Shown here one piece after another: positions 8,317 through 15,635 of a DNA stretch of 64,000 nt. Origin of the DNA: CAZMZW01 sp963802275 (GTDB lineage Bacteria; Chloroflexota; Anaerolineae; Anaerolineales; Anaerolineaceae). The notes under the pieces were generated by a model. The model was not told the origin of the DNA. It saw only the letters and a program-made list of their open reading frames with translations, and did no database searches. Every line of letters begins with the position of its first letter. Positions within the stretch are counted from its first letter, which is position 1. A program made the translations under genes and the position numbers. The stretch spans positions 190,581 to 254,580 of the forward strand of contig CAWDIB010000003.1 in the NCBI GenBank assembly GCA_963802275.1, given 5' to 3'.

Positions 8317-9459
8317 CTATTTCTTTTTAGGAATAGGCAGTGAGAAATAAAAGGTACTGCCCTTGCCTTTTCCCTCGCTTTCAACCCAGATGCGGCCTCC
8401 ATGGGCATTGACCAGTGATTTGGCAATAGTCAGCCCGATGCCGCTGCCGCCGCCTTCCTGGCGCGAGCGTGATTTATCCGCGCGGTAGAAACGTTCAAAG
8501 ATATGCTCCATATCCTCTGCCCTCATACCAATACCGTTATCCGCTACACTGACCACCAGGTTGGTTTTCGTTTTGTAAGCGTTGATTTTTACATTGCCCT
8601 TGACCGGGGAAAAATGCAAGGCGTTGCTTAACAAATTGATCATCACCTGCAGCAGGCGGTCTTCATCCGCCTGGATGCGTGGCAGTTTTTTTTCAATTTC
8701 ACTTTCCAGGGTGATCTTTTTCTTCTTGTAGGCTGTCCGTGTGCGCTCCAGTGCGGTTTGAATAATCGACGCCATATTGGCCGGTTTTAGATTCAGCTTG
8801 ATGCCGCCGGATTCCACCCGGCTGAGTTCCTGCAGGTCTTCCACCAGGCGCTGCAAACGGTCGGCCTCACGATAGACATTATCATAGGTGCTGCGCTCAG
8901 CTGGCAGTACCCCGTCGATGAGTCCTTCCATCGAACCCTTGATGGCTGTCAGCGGTGTGCGCAATTCGTGGCTTATATCAGCTATTAATTGCAGGCGTAT
9001 CAGTTCGGTCTGTTCCAATTTTTCCGCCATGCGGTTGAAACTGTGCGCCAGTTGTTCCAACTCATCCTGCCCGGAAATAATGGAATTGGAAGCGGTGGGT
9101 ACCCGTTTGCTGTAATCCCCTTCCGCTATGCGCTGGCTGGCCAGCATCATCGAACGCACTGGTGCCATCAGCCGCCGGCTGAGCAACAGGCTGGCCAGGC
9201 CGCCGGCGGCAAAAGCTGCCAGGCCGGCATAGATGAGGGCATCGTTCATGGCCATGCGGAAATTTTCACCAATGCCCATCCCGCGTGGCCGGTCTGCGAA
9301 TTCAATAATGTAAGGCCCCATGCGCATGATGTGGCGGTCAACGGTGGTGCCTATTGACAGGTTGAGGGTCAACACCAGGATGGCGCCGCCCACCACGATC
9401 ACCAGCAAATAAGTGAGGAAAATCTTCCAGGATAAGTGCTTGCGGATGGTATTGAGCAT
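8317..9459 (-). CDS. Sensor histidine kinase
   Basis: A membrane-bound sensor kinase (about 380 residues) with two membrane helices (near residues 15-38 and 80-105) flanking a short extracytoplasmic loop. A HAMP linker (RRLMAPVRSMMLASQRIAEGDY), an H-box ISHELRTPLTAIKG with the phospho-accepting His, and an ATP-binding domain with N-box LLSNALHFSP, G1 VADNGIG and G2 GSGIGLTIAKSLV follow. The start is at 9459, four bases after the response-regulator stop and behind GAGGAA, so the pair is translated together. The small sensor loop gives no hint of the signal. Confidence 0.93.
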   Translation of the reverse strand: MLNTIRKHLSWKIFLTYLLVIVVGGAILVLTLNLSIGTTVDRHIMRMGPYIIEFADRPRGMGIGENFRMAMNDALIYAGLAAFAAGGLASLLLSRRLMAPVRSMMLASQRIAEGDYSKRVPTASNSIISGQDELEQLAHSFNRMAEKLEQTELIRLQLIADISHELRTPLTAIKGSMEGLIDGVLPAERSTYDNVYREADRLQRLVEDLQELSRVESGGIKLNLKPANMASIIQTALERTRTAYKKKKITLESEIEKKLPRIQADEDRLLQVMINLLSNALHFSPVKGNVKINAYKTKTNLVVSVADNGIGMRAEDMEHIFERFYRADKSRSRQEGGGSGIGLTIAKSLVNAHGGRIWVESEGKGKGSTFYFSLPIPKKK

Positions 9460-9463
9460 GCCT

Positions 9464-10144
9464 TCATTCCTCTTTTTCAAAACGATAACCCACCCCGCGC
9501 GCAGTGCTGATGAAGCGGTTGCCCAGCTTGGCGCGCAGGTGGCTGATATGCACATCCACCACACGCAGGTCACCGAAATATTCACTGCCCCATAATTTTT
9601 CCAGTAATTGCTCCCGGCTGAAGACCATGCCGGGTTGGTCCGCCATCAGGTACAGCAGGTCAAATTCCATGCTGGTCAGTTCGATGGATTTGTCATCCAC
9701 GAACACCTTGCGCGCGCCGGGGTCAATGCGCAGGTGGGTGAATGCCAGCACCCGCCTCTCCTTGGATTCGCCCACATTCTGCATGCGGCGCAGGGCGGCT
9801 TTGATGCGTGCCATCAGCTCGCGCGGACTGAAGGGCTTGGTCAGGTAGTCATCCGCGCCAATGGAAAGGCCGATGATCTTGTCCGTTTCCTCGGTGCGGG
9901 CGGTGAGCATGATCACGTACGCCTGTGATTCGCGCCGCATCTGCGTCAACAGCTCGATGCCGTCCATGCCTGGCAGCATGATATCCAGCACCACCAGGTC
10001 CGGCCGGTAGGCGCGCACGGCTTTCAGCCCGGAGACTCCGTCCGCGGCAGTGTTATACTCGTAGCCCTCTGCGCGCAGGTAAGCCGTCACTAGGTTCAGG
10101 ATGGACGGTTCATCGTCTATGACCAGGATTTTTGCTTTCGCCAT
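9464..10144 (-). CDS. OmpR/PhoB-family response regulator
   Basis: A 226-residue regulator with a receiver domain (acidic pair DDEP, phospho-acceptor Asp in VVLDIMLPGMDG, Lys in LTKPFSPREL) and a winged-helix DNA-binding domain ending DVHISHLRAKLG and ARGVGYRFE. It is the cognate partner of the kinase directly downstream and the first gene of that operon. The adjacent membrane-anchored gene (11,120-10,290), on the same strand and separated by a terminator, is a likely but unproven target. Confidence 0.95.
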   Translation of the reverse strand: MAKAKILVIDDEPSILNLVTAYLRAEGYEYNTAADGVSGLKAVRAYRPDLVVLDIMLPGMDGIELLTQMRRESQAYVIMLTARTEETDKIIGLSIGADDYLTKPFSPRELMARIKAALRRMQNVGESKERRVLAFTHLRIDPGARKVFVDDKSIELTSMEFDLLYLMADQPGMVFSREQLLEKLWGSEYFGDLRVVDVHISHLRAKLGNRFISTARGVGYRFEKEE

Positions 10145-10240
10145 TTCAACCTCGCTTTGATCTGATTATTAAAGCATAATACATTTTTGCGTGGAAGTGC
10201 AAATACCTCGTGGTACTTAACTTCTGTAGTGAAAACAGGA

Positions 10241-10274
10241 GAAAAAATAGAGCCGGCGATTGGAAGCCGGCTCT
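10241..10274 (-). terminator. Rho-independent terminator
   Basis: On the minus strand, stem AGAGCCGGC/GCCGGCTCT (10249-10257 with 10266-10274) is followed by a run of T residues (complement of 10242-10247). It ends the transcript of the 276-residue membrane-anchored protein. Confidence 0.88.
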
Positions 10275-10289
10275 GTGAATATGATCAGC

Positions 10290-11120
10290 TTAGTCTGCTT
10301 CCCACTCTTCAATGAAGGTTCCGTGCCAGGTATGCAGCCAGACCTGTCCGTTATATCCGTTCACGCTCAGCATGCCGGCTGATTTGCCGTCCTTGCTGTA
10401 ATCCATGGTGTAATAGCCGTAGAAAGTGATCGGAGCATCCGCCGCTTTATTGCCAGCCAGGTTCTTATCCAGGTATGCCTGCGCGTATTGGATGGCCTGG
10501 GTAGGTGTGACGGTCATCTCAGCGATCGTTTCAGCGGATGGTTGGCCGGTTGCGGTGCAGCCATCCGTGCAGCCAAAGCTGCCGCGCCCGCGTCCGATTC
10601 CACCCATGTGTCCGTACTTCAGGTTCCACATCATGTTGGGACCCATTTCAGGGGTGACCACTTTGGTGACAGGATTGACCAGCACCTCAAAAGCGCCTTT
10701 TCCGGTGATCTTTTCAATAACTACACCATAAGAGTTATTGTTGAAGACCATGACTTCCTTCAAAACCAGGTCAGGGTTTTTCAAATTATCCAGGTAGGAT
10801 TGGATGGCTTTCTTGCTCTCATCCAGCGACAAGGGTGTCCCGCTGTAATTCGCGTTATAGCCACCCATCATGCCCATCCCGTATCCATCGCGTTGTGCTG
10901 GTGCAAATTTGGATCCCCTGCCGCCGAAGGTTTCGGGTGCACTGCGGCGGTCCAAGCGGTTGTCGAAACCGTAACCATCGCGATTGAACATCATGGCTGG
11001 TCCGTTGAAGGCCCAGCGATTGAAGGCCGAACGGCCGATCGCAATGCCGCCGCCAACCAGCAACGCAGCTCCTGCCAGCACCCCCAGGACAATTAAAGTG
11101 ATTTTTAGCCCTTTACTCAT
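10290..11120 (-). CDS. Membrane-anchored PepSY-like protein, Gly/Met-rich
   Basis: A 276-residue protein with one N-terminal membrane helix (ITLIVLGVLAGAALLVGGGIAIG) and an extracytoplasmic part. A low-complexity Arg/Gly/Met segment (RDGYGMGMMGGYN) leads to two PepSY-like alpha-beta modules (LSLDESKKAIQSYLDNL...GVVIEKITGKGAFEVLVNP and VTPTQAIQYAQAYLDKNL...), joined by a linker with FGCTDGC. The Met, Gly and paired Cys residues could bind a metal such as copper, but this is inference. It sits immediately upstream of a two-component pair, which suggests shared envelope regulation. Confidence 0.65.
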   Translation of the reverse strand: MSKGLKITLIVLGVLAGAALLVGGGIAIGRSAFNRWAFNGPAMMFNRDGYGFDNRLDRRSAPETFGGRGSKFAPAQRDGYGMGMMGGYNANYSGTPLSLDESKKAIQSYLDNLKNPDLVLKEVMVFNNNSYGVVIEKITGKGAFEVLVNPVTKVVTPEMGPNMMWNLKYGHMGGIGRGRGSFGCTDGCTATGQPSAETIAEMTVTPTQAIQYAQAYLDKNLAGNKAADAPITFYGYYTMDYSKDGKSAGMLSVNGYNGQVWLHTWHGTFIEEWEAD

Positions 11121-11227
11121 TTTTACCTCTTTTCAAATTGATGAGATAAGTGTAAATACTTATGATGAAGGGATGCTGAAGGAATTATGAAGATTGTATA
11201 AAGAAACAAATTGGATTAGTGAGTAGT

Positions 11228-12271
11228 TTATGGCAAGGGTTTGTAATTTTGAATGATCACACCGATCAATGGTGCGATAACCTCCTGAACTTCTTTTTTG
11301 GTTATCAGACTCAGCATCAGGAACTTGGTGCCCCTTAATTCATAGAAGGTGGTCCCTTGAATTTTATTTTTTTCCGATTTCCAAACCCACATGGTGCTTC
11401 CATCCGGTTGGGGTTTCATTTCAAAGGTTTGCAGGTCTTTCGCAAAAAGGTCCCAAACGAGGTTGGCTGTGATTTTAAACGCCTGGTTTGGTTTGATGAC
11501 ATTGCCGTCATCGTAGGTGAGATTTTCGATCCATGCCGCCCCATCCGGGGAATAAAAACGATCGATGGCGAAGTTGGTGAATTCCTCTCTTGAGTATCGC
11601 CAGGATGTTGGAACCTTCAAACTGAATACGTTCATCGGGTGGGCAAAATCATAAACCATGTTATAAGGGATCAGTCCGGATGCCTTGTCCAGATCGAATT
11701 TGGCGCTGTTCATTATCTGGTCAAACAATTTCTCCAGCTTCGAAAATTCTGACCGATATGCCTGCAGCCGCATGGTGATGATGACGTTCTCTTTGCGGAT
11801 GTAAAAGGAAGACAATTCTTGCGCTTCGTTGGCCAGGGAAAACCGGCTCCTGATGGTGGCAATGCCAAGACGATTATCCAGCTTGGCCTCTTCCTGACGA
11901 TAATCCTTCAGGTGGCTGAAATTGTTTTTCTCGGTATTGCTGATGTAATTGGTAAAACCGGCTTCATCCAGGGGGATGCCGGTGTTTTCCACTGCTGACA
12001 GGATGGAGGCGGTTTCATCCGGTGATGTGAAAGTGGCAAAGGATGCTTCCGCTCTCACTTTCCAGCCAGCCGGGATAAGCATGCTGAAAAGCTTTTGCTG
12101 GTGGTTAAACTCCACCAGTTCAGAATCGGCAGGTTGGCTGGTATTTACTAGCGCTGCGGCAGTAGTGTAATCGCTGGGGATGGGCAGGGATTGGATTGCG
12201 TTCGGGTTGCAGGCGAGCAACATCATTGTAATAAAAAGGGCTATCAGAATTATTTGCAGCAGGGATTTCAA
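11228..12271 (-). CDS. Lipoprotein with two PsbP/DcrB-like domains
   Basis: A 347-residue exported lipoprotein (lipobox LLAC, Cys21). Two homologous halves follow: residues about 55-195 (FSMLIPAGWKVRAEASFATFTSPDETASI) and about 215-345 (FSLKVPTSWRYSREEFTNFAIDRFYSPDGAAWI). Each starts with the F-S-x-x-x-P-x-x-W strand typical of PsbP/DcrB/Mog1-like domains. Such domains act in assembly or cargo binding at membranes; no enzyme motif is seen. The gene stands alone. Confidence 0.6.
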   Translation of the reverse strand: MKSLLQIILIALFITMMLLACNPNAIQSLPIPSDYTTAAALVNTSQPADSELVEFNHQQKLFSMLIPAGWKVRAEASFATFTSPDETASILSAVENTGIPLDEAGFTNYISNTEKNNFSHLKDYRQEEAKLDNRLGIATIRSRFSLANEAQELSSFYIRKENVIITMRLQAYRSEFSKLEKLFDQIMNSAKFDLDKASGLIPYNMVYDFAHPMNVFSLKVPTSWRYSREEFTNFAIDRFYSPDGAAWIENLTYDDGNVIKPNQAFKITANLVWDLFAKDLQTFEMKPQPDGSTMWVWKSEKNKIQGTTFYELRGTKFLMLSLITKKEVQEVIAPLIGVIIQNYKPLP

Positions 12272-12432
12272 TCGATTCTCTGTGTCAAAGTCATCTTGCT
12301 TATGCGAATTATTCCTCTAAAAAGCACTGGAAATTTCTTGTTGAAGTTCGATAATCATTATTATAAATCTCTAATAGACGAGGATAAGAATCAAAATTAA
12401 TATAGACGGAATCAAGTAAATTAGGAGTGGTT

Positions 12433-12534
12433 ATGGAGATGCCAATTAAAATCGTCAAGGACAGCAACCCAGGTTCACTTGTGGATATCAAGCCAATGCT
12501 TTTAATTCATTTTGGTGAAATGGAGCTGGAATAA
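12433..12534 (+). CDS. Possible 33-residue peptide or gene remnant
   Basis: The 340-base gap between the lipoprotein at 12,271 and the DUF1295 gene contains one short reading frame with a good AGGAG five bases before its ATG. It encodes MEMPIKIVKDSNPG... and ends ...GEMELE; after the stop the same frame stays open for another 22 codons. It may be a real small protein or the start of a gene broken by a stop. No family is recognised. The rest of the gap is AT-rich with no other signal. Confidence 0.3.
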   Translation: MEMPIKIVKDSNPGSLVDIKPMLLIHFGEMELE

Positions 12535-12612
12535 ATCCGAGACTGCCATGGCGCCCTTGACGGATTGGGTGCATCTGATAATTTCTGCATGGCTTTACAA
12601 TAAGGAGGAGAA

Positions 12613-13405
12613 GTGGAACTATTAAACGCTTTTATCATTTCCGGTTTGGTGATCCTGGGGTACATGTTGATATTATGGCTCATCAGTCTGGCCTTGAAGA
12701 ATTCCAGCATCGTGGATATTTTTTGGGGACTGGGTTTTGTCGTAAATGCCTGGGTCTATTCCGCTCTCACACCGATGGGCGTGGAGGTTCGTAAATGGCT
12801 TCTGCTTGGTCTGGTGACCATTTGGGGATTGCGCCTTTCCATGCATATCCTTATCCGCAACTGGGGCAAGGTGGAGGATTTCCGCTATCAGGTGTGGCGC
12901 AAAGAGACGGGCGGCTCATGGTGGTGGAGGAGCTTCTTCAAGGTATTTTTGCTGCAGGGTTTTTTGATGTGGATCATCTCCACACCCCTCTATGCCGCAC
13001 AGGCAGGTGTACTGCCGCGCTCCCTTGACCTGGCTGGATGTGCTTGGCGGGCTGGTGTGGCTGTTTGGCTTCTTCTTTGAGGCTGTTGGTGACTGGCAGC
13101 TGGCATGCTTCAAAGCCGACGCGCAAAACCGCGGCAAGGTTCTCGATGATGGTGTTTGGCGCTTCACCCGGCACCCCAATTATTTTGGGGATGCCACCCA
13201 GTGGTGGGGTTATTACCTGATCGCCCTGTCAGCCGGTGGGTGGTGGACGCTCTTCAGTCCGGTTATCATGACCCTCTTACTGCTCAAAGTCTCCGGGGTA
13301 ACTTTGTTGGAGAAAACGCTTAAGGAAACAAAGCCACATTATAAAGAGTACATTCTGAAAACCAGTGCGTTTTTTCCCTTGCCACCCAAGAAATCAAAAA
13401 AATGA
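12613..13405 (+). pseudogene. DUF1295 membrane protein, frameshifted
   Basis: Two overlapping frames together make one DUF1295 (steroid 5-alpha-reductase-like) membrane protein of about 264 residues, the normal family length. The first frame (12,613-about 13,000) carries SSIVDIFWGLGFVVNAW and WGKVEDFRYQVWRKE. The second (from about 13,005 to 13,405) carries WLFGFFFEAVGDWQL and the conserved VWRFTRHPNYFGDATQWWGYYLIAL. One surplus base near 13,005-13,040 separates them. Start is GTG 12,613 behind AAGGAGGAG. Whether this is a true lesion or a sequencing error cannot be told here. DUF1475 and TspO-like genes follow in the same operon. Confidence 0.85.
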
Positions 13406-13416
13406 AAGGAGTGAAA

Positions 13417-13743
13417 ATGAATTTTGCAAAGCTGATCGCATTCCTGGGCATGCTGGCCATGGGCATCGCCCTCTACTATGGCTTTACTTCCGGCAGTCTG
13501 AACCAGGATGGGGCTGCATTGCTCAAGATGCCATGGGGCGTCGTGTCCCTGGTGGATGTCTATGTTGGTTTTATTCTTTTTTCGGGTTGGATCATTTACC
13601 GGGAGAAGAACATCCTGGTTGCATTGTTCCTGGTTGCACTGGTGATGATCTTTGGCAATTTCACCGCCAGCGCTTATGCTTTATGGGCGCTGATCCGCAG
13701 CCGGGGCGATTGGAAAAAATTCTGGCTTGGTGCCAGAGAATAA
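13417..13743 (+). CDS. DUF1475-like small membrane protein
   Basis: A 108-residue protein with three membrane helices and the pattern PWGVVSLVDVYVGFILFSGWIIYRE...IFGNFTASAYALWAL, which matches DUF1475 proteins. Their function is unknown. An ATG at 13,402 is in frame, but the AAAGGAG just before ATG 13,417 fits the latter. It follows the DUF1295 gene by 11 bp and precedes the TspO-like gene by 28 bp, so all three are probably co-transcribed. Confidence 0.75.
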   Translation: MNFAKLIAFLGMLAMGIALYYGFTSGSLNQDGAALLKMPWGVVSLVDVYVGFILFSGWIIYREKNILVALFLVALVMIFGNFTASAYALWALIRSRGDWKKFWLGARE

Positions 13744-13771
13744 AATAAAAATCAAAAGAAATGAGGTTGAA

Positions 13772-14533
13772 ATGAATAAAAATTTTGTCAGACAATTGTT
13801 GAATGTCGTTGGTTTGGTGATCGCGCTGGTTATCAATGTGCTGGCTACCCAGCTGCCGTTGAATGGCATCACCACAGCCCAGGTCTCAGACCGCTTTCCC
13901 GCTCTGTTCGTCCCGGCTGGATACGTCTTTGCCATCTGGGGTGTCATCTATTTGGGATTAATCGCCTTCACTGTTTACCAGGCGCTGCCTGCCCAACGTG
14001 AGAACCCCCGCCTGCAAAAGCTGGGCTTGCTCTTCTTATTAAGCAATATTCTTAATTCCATTTGGCTTTTCACTTACCATTATCTGCAGTTGGGGCTGGG
14101 CTTGGTGGTTATCTCTCTTTTCCTGCTGGTTTTGATCCGCATCTACACTGTGCTGGAGATTGGCGTCCATAAGGTAAAACCGGCTGAATTCTGGCTGGTC
14201 AATACTCCCTTCAGCATTTACCTGGGGTGGCTCACCGTGGCAACCATCGCCAATGCCACCCAGCTGCTATACTCGCTGAACTGGAATGGATTTGGCTTGT
14301 CCGGTGAAGTGTGGACGGTGATCATGCTGGCGGCGGCGGTTATTATTTCAGCCCTGGTCAGTTTTACCCGCCGGGATGCTGCCTTCGCATCGGTGCTGGT
14401 ATGGGCGTTCGTGGGTATTTCTGTCAAACAGGTACCGGTTCCGGTGGTTGCCAATGCCGCCCGCCTGGCTGCGCTTGCGGTTGTCGCTTTATACCTGGCA
14501 TCCCTGGCTTTGAAACTCAGGAAAGCCAAATAA
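13772..14533 (+). CDS. TspO/MBR-related membrane protein
   Basis: About 253 residues with seven to eight predicted helices. The N-terminal half follows the tryptophan-rich sensory protein pattern (PAGYVFAIWGVIYLGLIAFTVYQ, LNSIWLFTYHY, LGWLTVATIANATQ). This longer form, with additional C-terminal helices, is the TspO-related type often found beside DUF1295-type genes; classical TspO is about 160 residues and binds porphyrins. Start ATG 13,772 follows GAGGTTGAA. Ligand and role are unknown. Confidence 0.75.
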   Translation: MNKNFVRQLLNVVGLVIALVINVLATQLPLNGITTAQVSDRFPALFVPAGYVFAIWGVIYLGLIAFTVYQALPAQRENPRLQKLGLLFLLSNILNSIWLFTYHYLQLGLGLVVISLFLLVLIRIYTVLEIGVHKVKPAEFWLVNTPFSIYLGWLTVATIANATQLLYSLNWNGFGLSGEVWTVIMLAAAVIISALVSFTRRDAAFASVLVWAFVGISVKQVPVPVVANAARLAALAVVALYLASLALKLRKAK

Positions 14534-14554
14534 AATAATCAAATTTCTATAAAT

Positions 14555-14585
14555 AAACCCGGACATACTTGTCCGGGTTTTTTAT
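14555..14585 (+). terminator. Rho-independent terminator after the TspO-like gene
   Basis: AAACCCGGACA (14,555-14,565) and TGTCCGGGTTT (14,570-14,580) enclose a four-base loop and lead into TTT. Confidence 0.9.
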
Positions 14586-14624
14586 TGCTGATCGTCTATG
14601 GATAAGGCAGGTTTTGCCTGAGAA

Positions 14625-15053
14625 TCACAACTGCGAAGTGCAGTGCGGGCAGCGTGTGGCCTTGATCGGGATGGCGGATAGGCAGAATGGGCAATCTTTG
14701 GTGGTTGGAGCGCCAGCCGGTTGTGGTTTTTGAAGCCGGTTGACCTGTTTGACAATGAGAAAGATCACCAGGGCGATGATCACGAAGTTAATGACATTAT
14801 TAATGAACAAGCCGTAATTGAGCGTCGCTGCCCCCGCCTTTTGCGCATCAGCCAGGCTGACATAGGAACCGCCGCTTAAATTGAAGAATAAATTGCTGAA
14901 ATCCACCTTGCCCAGTAACATGCCGATCGGGGGCATGAGTACATCCGTCACTAGTGAGGAGACAATCTTACCAAAAGCACCGCCGATGATGACACCGATG
15001 GCCAGGTCGATTACGTTGCCGCGCATGATGAAATCTTTGAATTCTTTGATCAT
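14625..15053 (-). CDS. mscL: Large-conductance mechanosensitive channel with zinc ribbon
   Basis: MscL opens under membrane tension to release solutes during osmotic downshock. The protein starts MIKEFKDFIMRGNVIDLAIGVIIGGAFGKIVSSLVTDVLMPPIG, the canonical TM1, and has TM2 at FINNVINFVIIALVIFLIVKQVNRL. Instead of ending there it carries a C-terminal rubredoxin-like zinc ribbon, CPFC near residue 122 and CPHC near 137. The ATG at 15,053 sits five bases after AAGGAG; a GTG two codons earlier is possible. Confidence 0.95.
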   Translation of the reverse strand: MIKEFKDFIMRGNVIDLAIGVIIGGAFGKIVSSLVTDVLMPPIGMLLGKVDFSNLFFNLSGGSYVSLADAQKAGAATLNYGLFINNVINFVIIALVIFLIVKQVNRLQKPQPAGAPTTKDCPFCLSAIPIKATRCPHCTSQL

Positions 15054-15085
15054 TGTCACTCCTTGGGTTTGATAAATATTTTCTA

Positions 15086-15550
15086 CTATTTAATCCGCGA
15101 AAAGGTACCCATTAATTTTGCTTCTGCCAGAATGTGACCCTGCATGGCGTGCAGCACTTCACGCCGCTCTGCACCTGCTTCCAGCATGAGTTTGATATCC
15201 AATGCGTAAAGTGTGAAAATATAGCGGTGTGTCCCGCCAGGCGGGCAGGGTCCCCCGTATCGGATCTGATGCCAGCTATTGCGTCCCTGCAAAGTGCCAT
15301 CTTTGAGTTCTTTTTCCGTGGGTACACCTTCTGTCAGTTTATTCGATTCTGCCGGGATGTTGTAAAGCACCCAGTGCACCCAATCCCCGGATGGGGCATC
15401 CGGGTCATGAACGATAAGCGCAAAACTGGATGTCCCAGCGGGTGCGTCCTTCCAGTTTAACTGGGGAGATGCATCCTGCCCATCGCAGCTGAATTTGCGG
15501 GGTATGGGTTGTCCTTCTTTAAATTCAGGGCTGATGAGATGAAATGACAT
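15086..15550 (-). CDS. YbhB/YbcL family PEBP-like protein
   Basis: A 154-residue phosphatidylethanolamine-binding-like protein. It has the family blocks FSCDGQDASPQLNWKDAP, SFALIVHDPDAPSGDWVHWVLYNIP and the HQIRYGGPCPPGGTHRYIFTLYALD anion-binding segment. Bacterial members are cytoplasmic and of unsettled function. GGAGGAAAC precedes the ATG. It lies 33 bp upstream of mscL on the same strand and may be co-transcribed with it. Confidence 0.93.
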   Translation of the reverse strand: MSFHLISPEFKEGQPIPRKFSCDGQDASPQLNWKDAPAGTSSFALIVHDPDAPSGDWVHWVLYNIPAESNKLTEGVPTEKELKDGTLQGRNSWHQIRYGGPCPPGGTHRYIFTLYALDIKLMLEAGAERREVLHAMQGHILAEAKLMGTFSRIK

Positions 15551-15635
15551 GTTTCCTCCTTGTTAATAATTAATAACAATTGTTGGTCGGTCTGAATTCA
15601 CTTCCAGCTTTGAAGGTCACTAGAAATTCATACAA

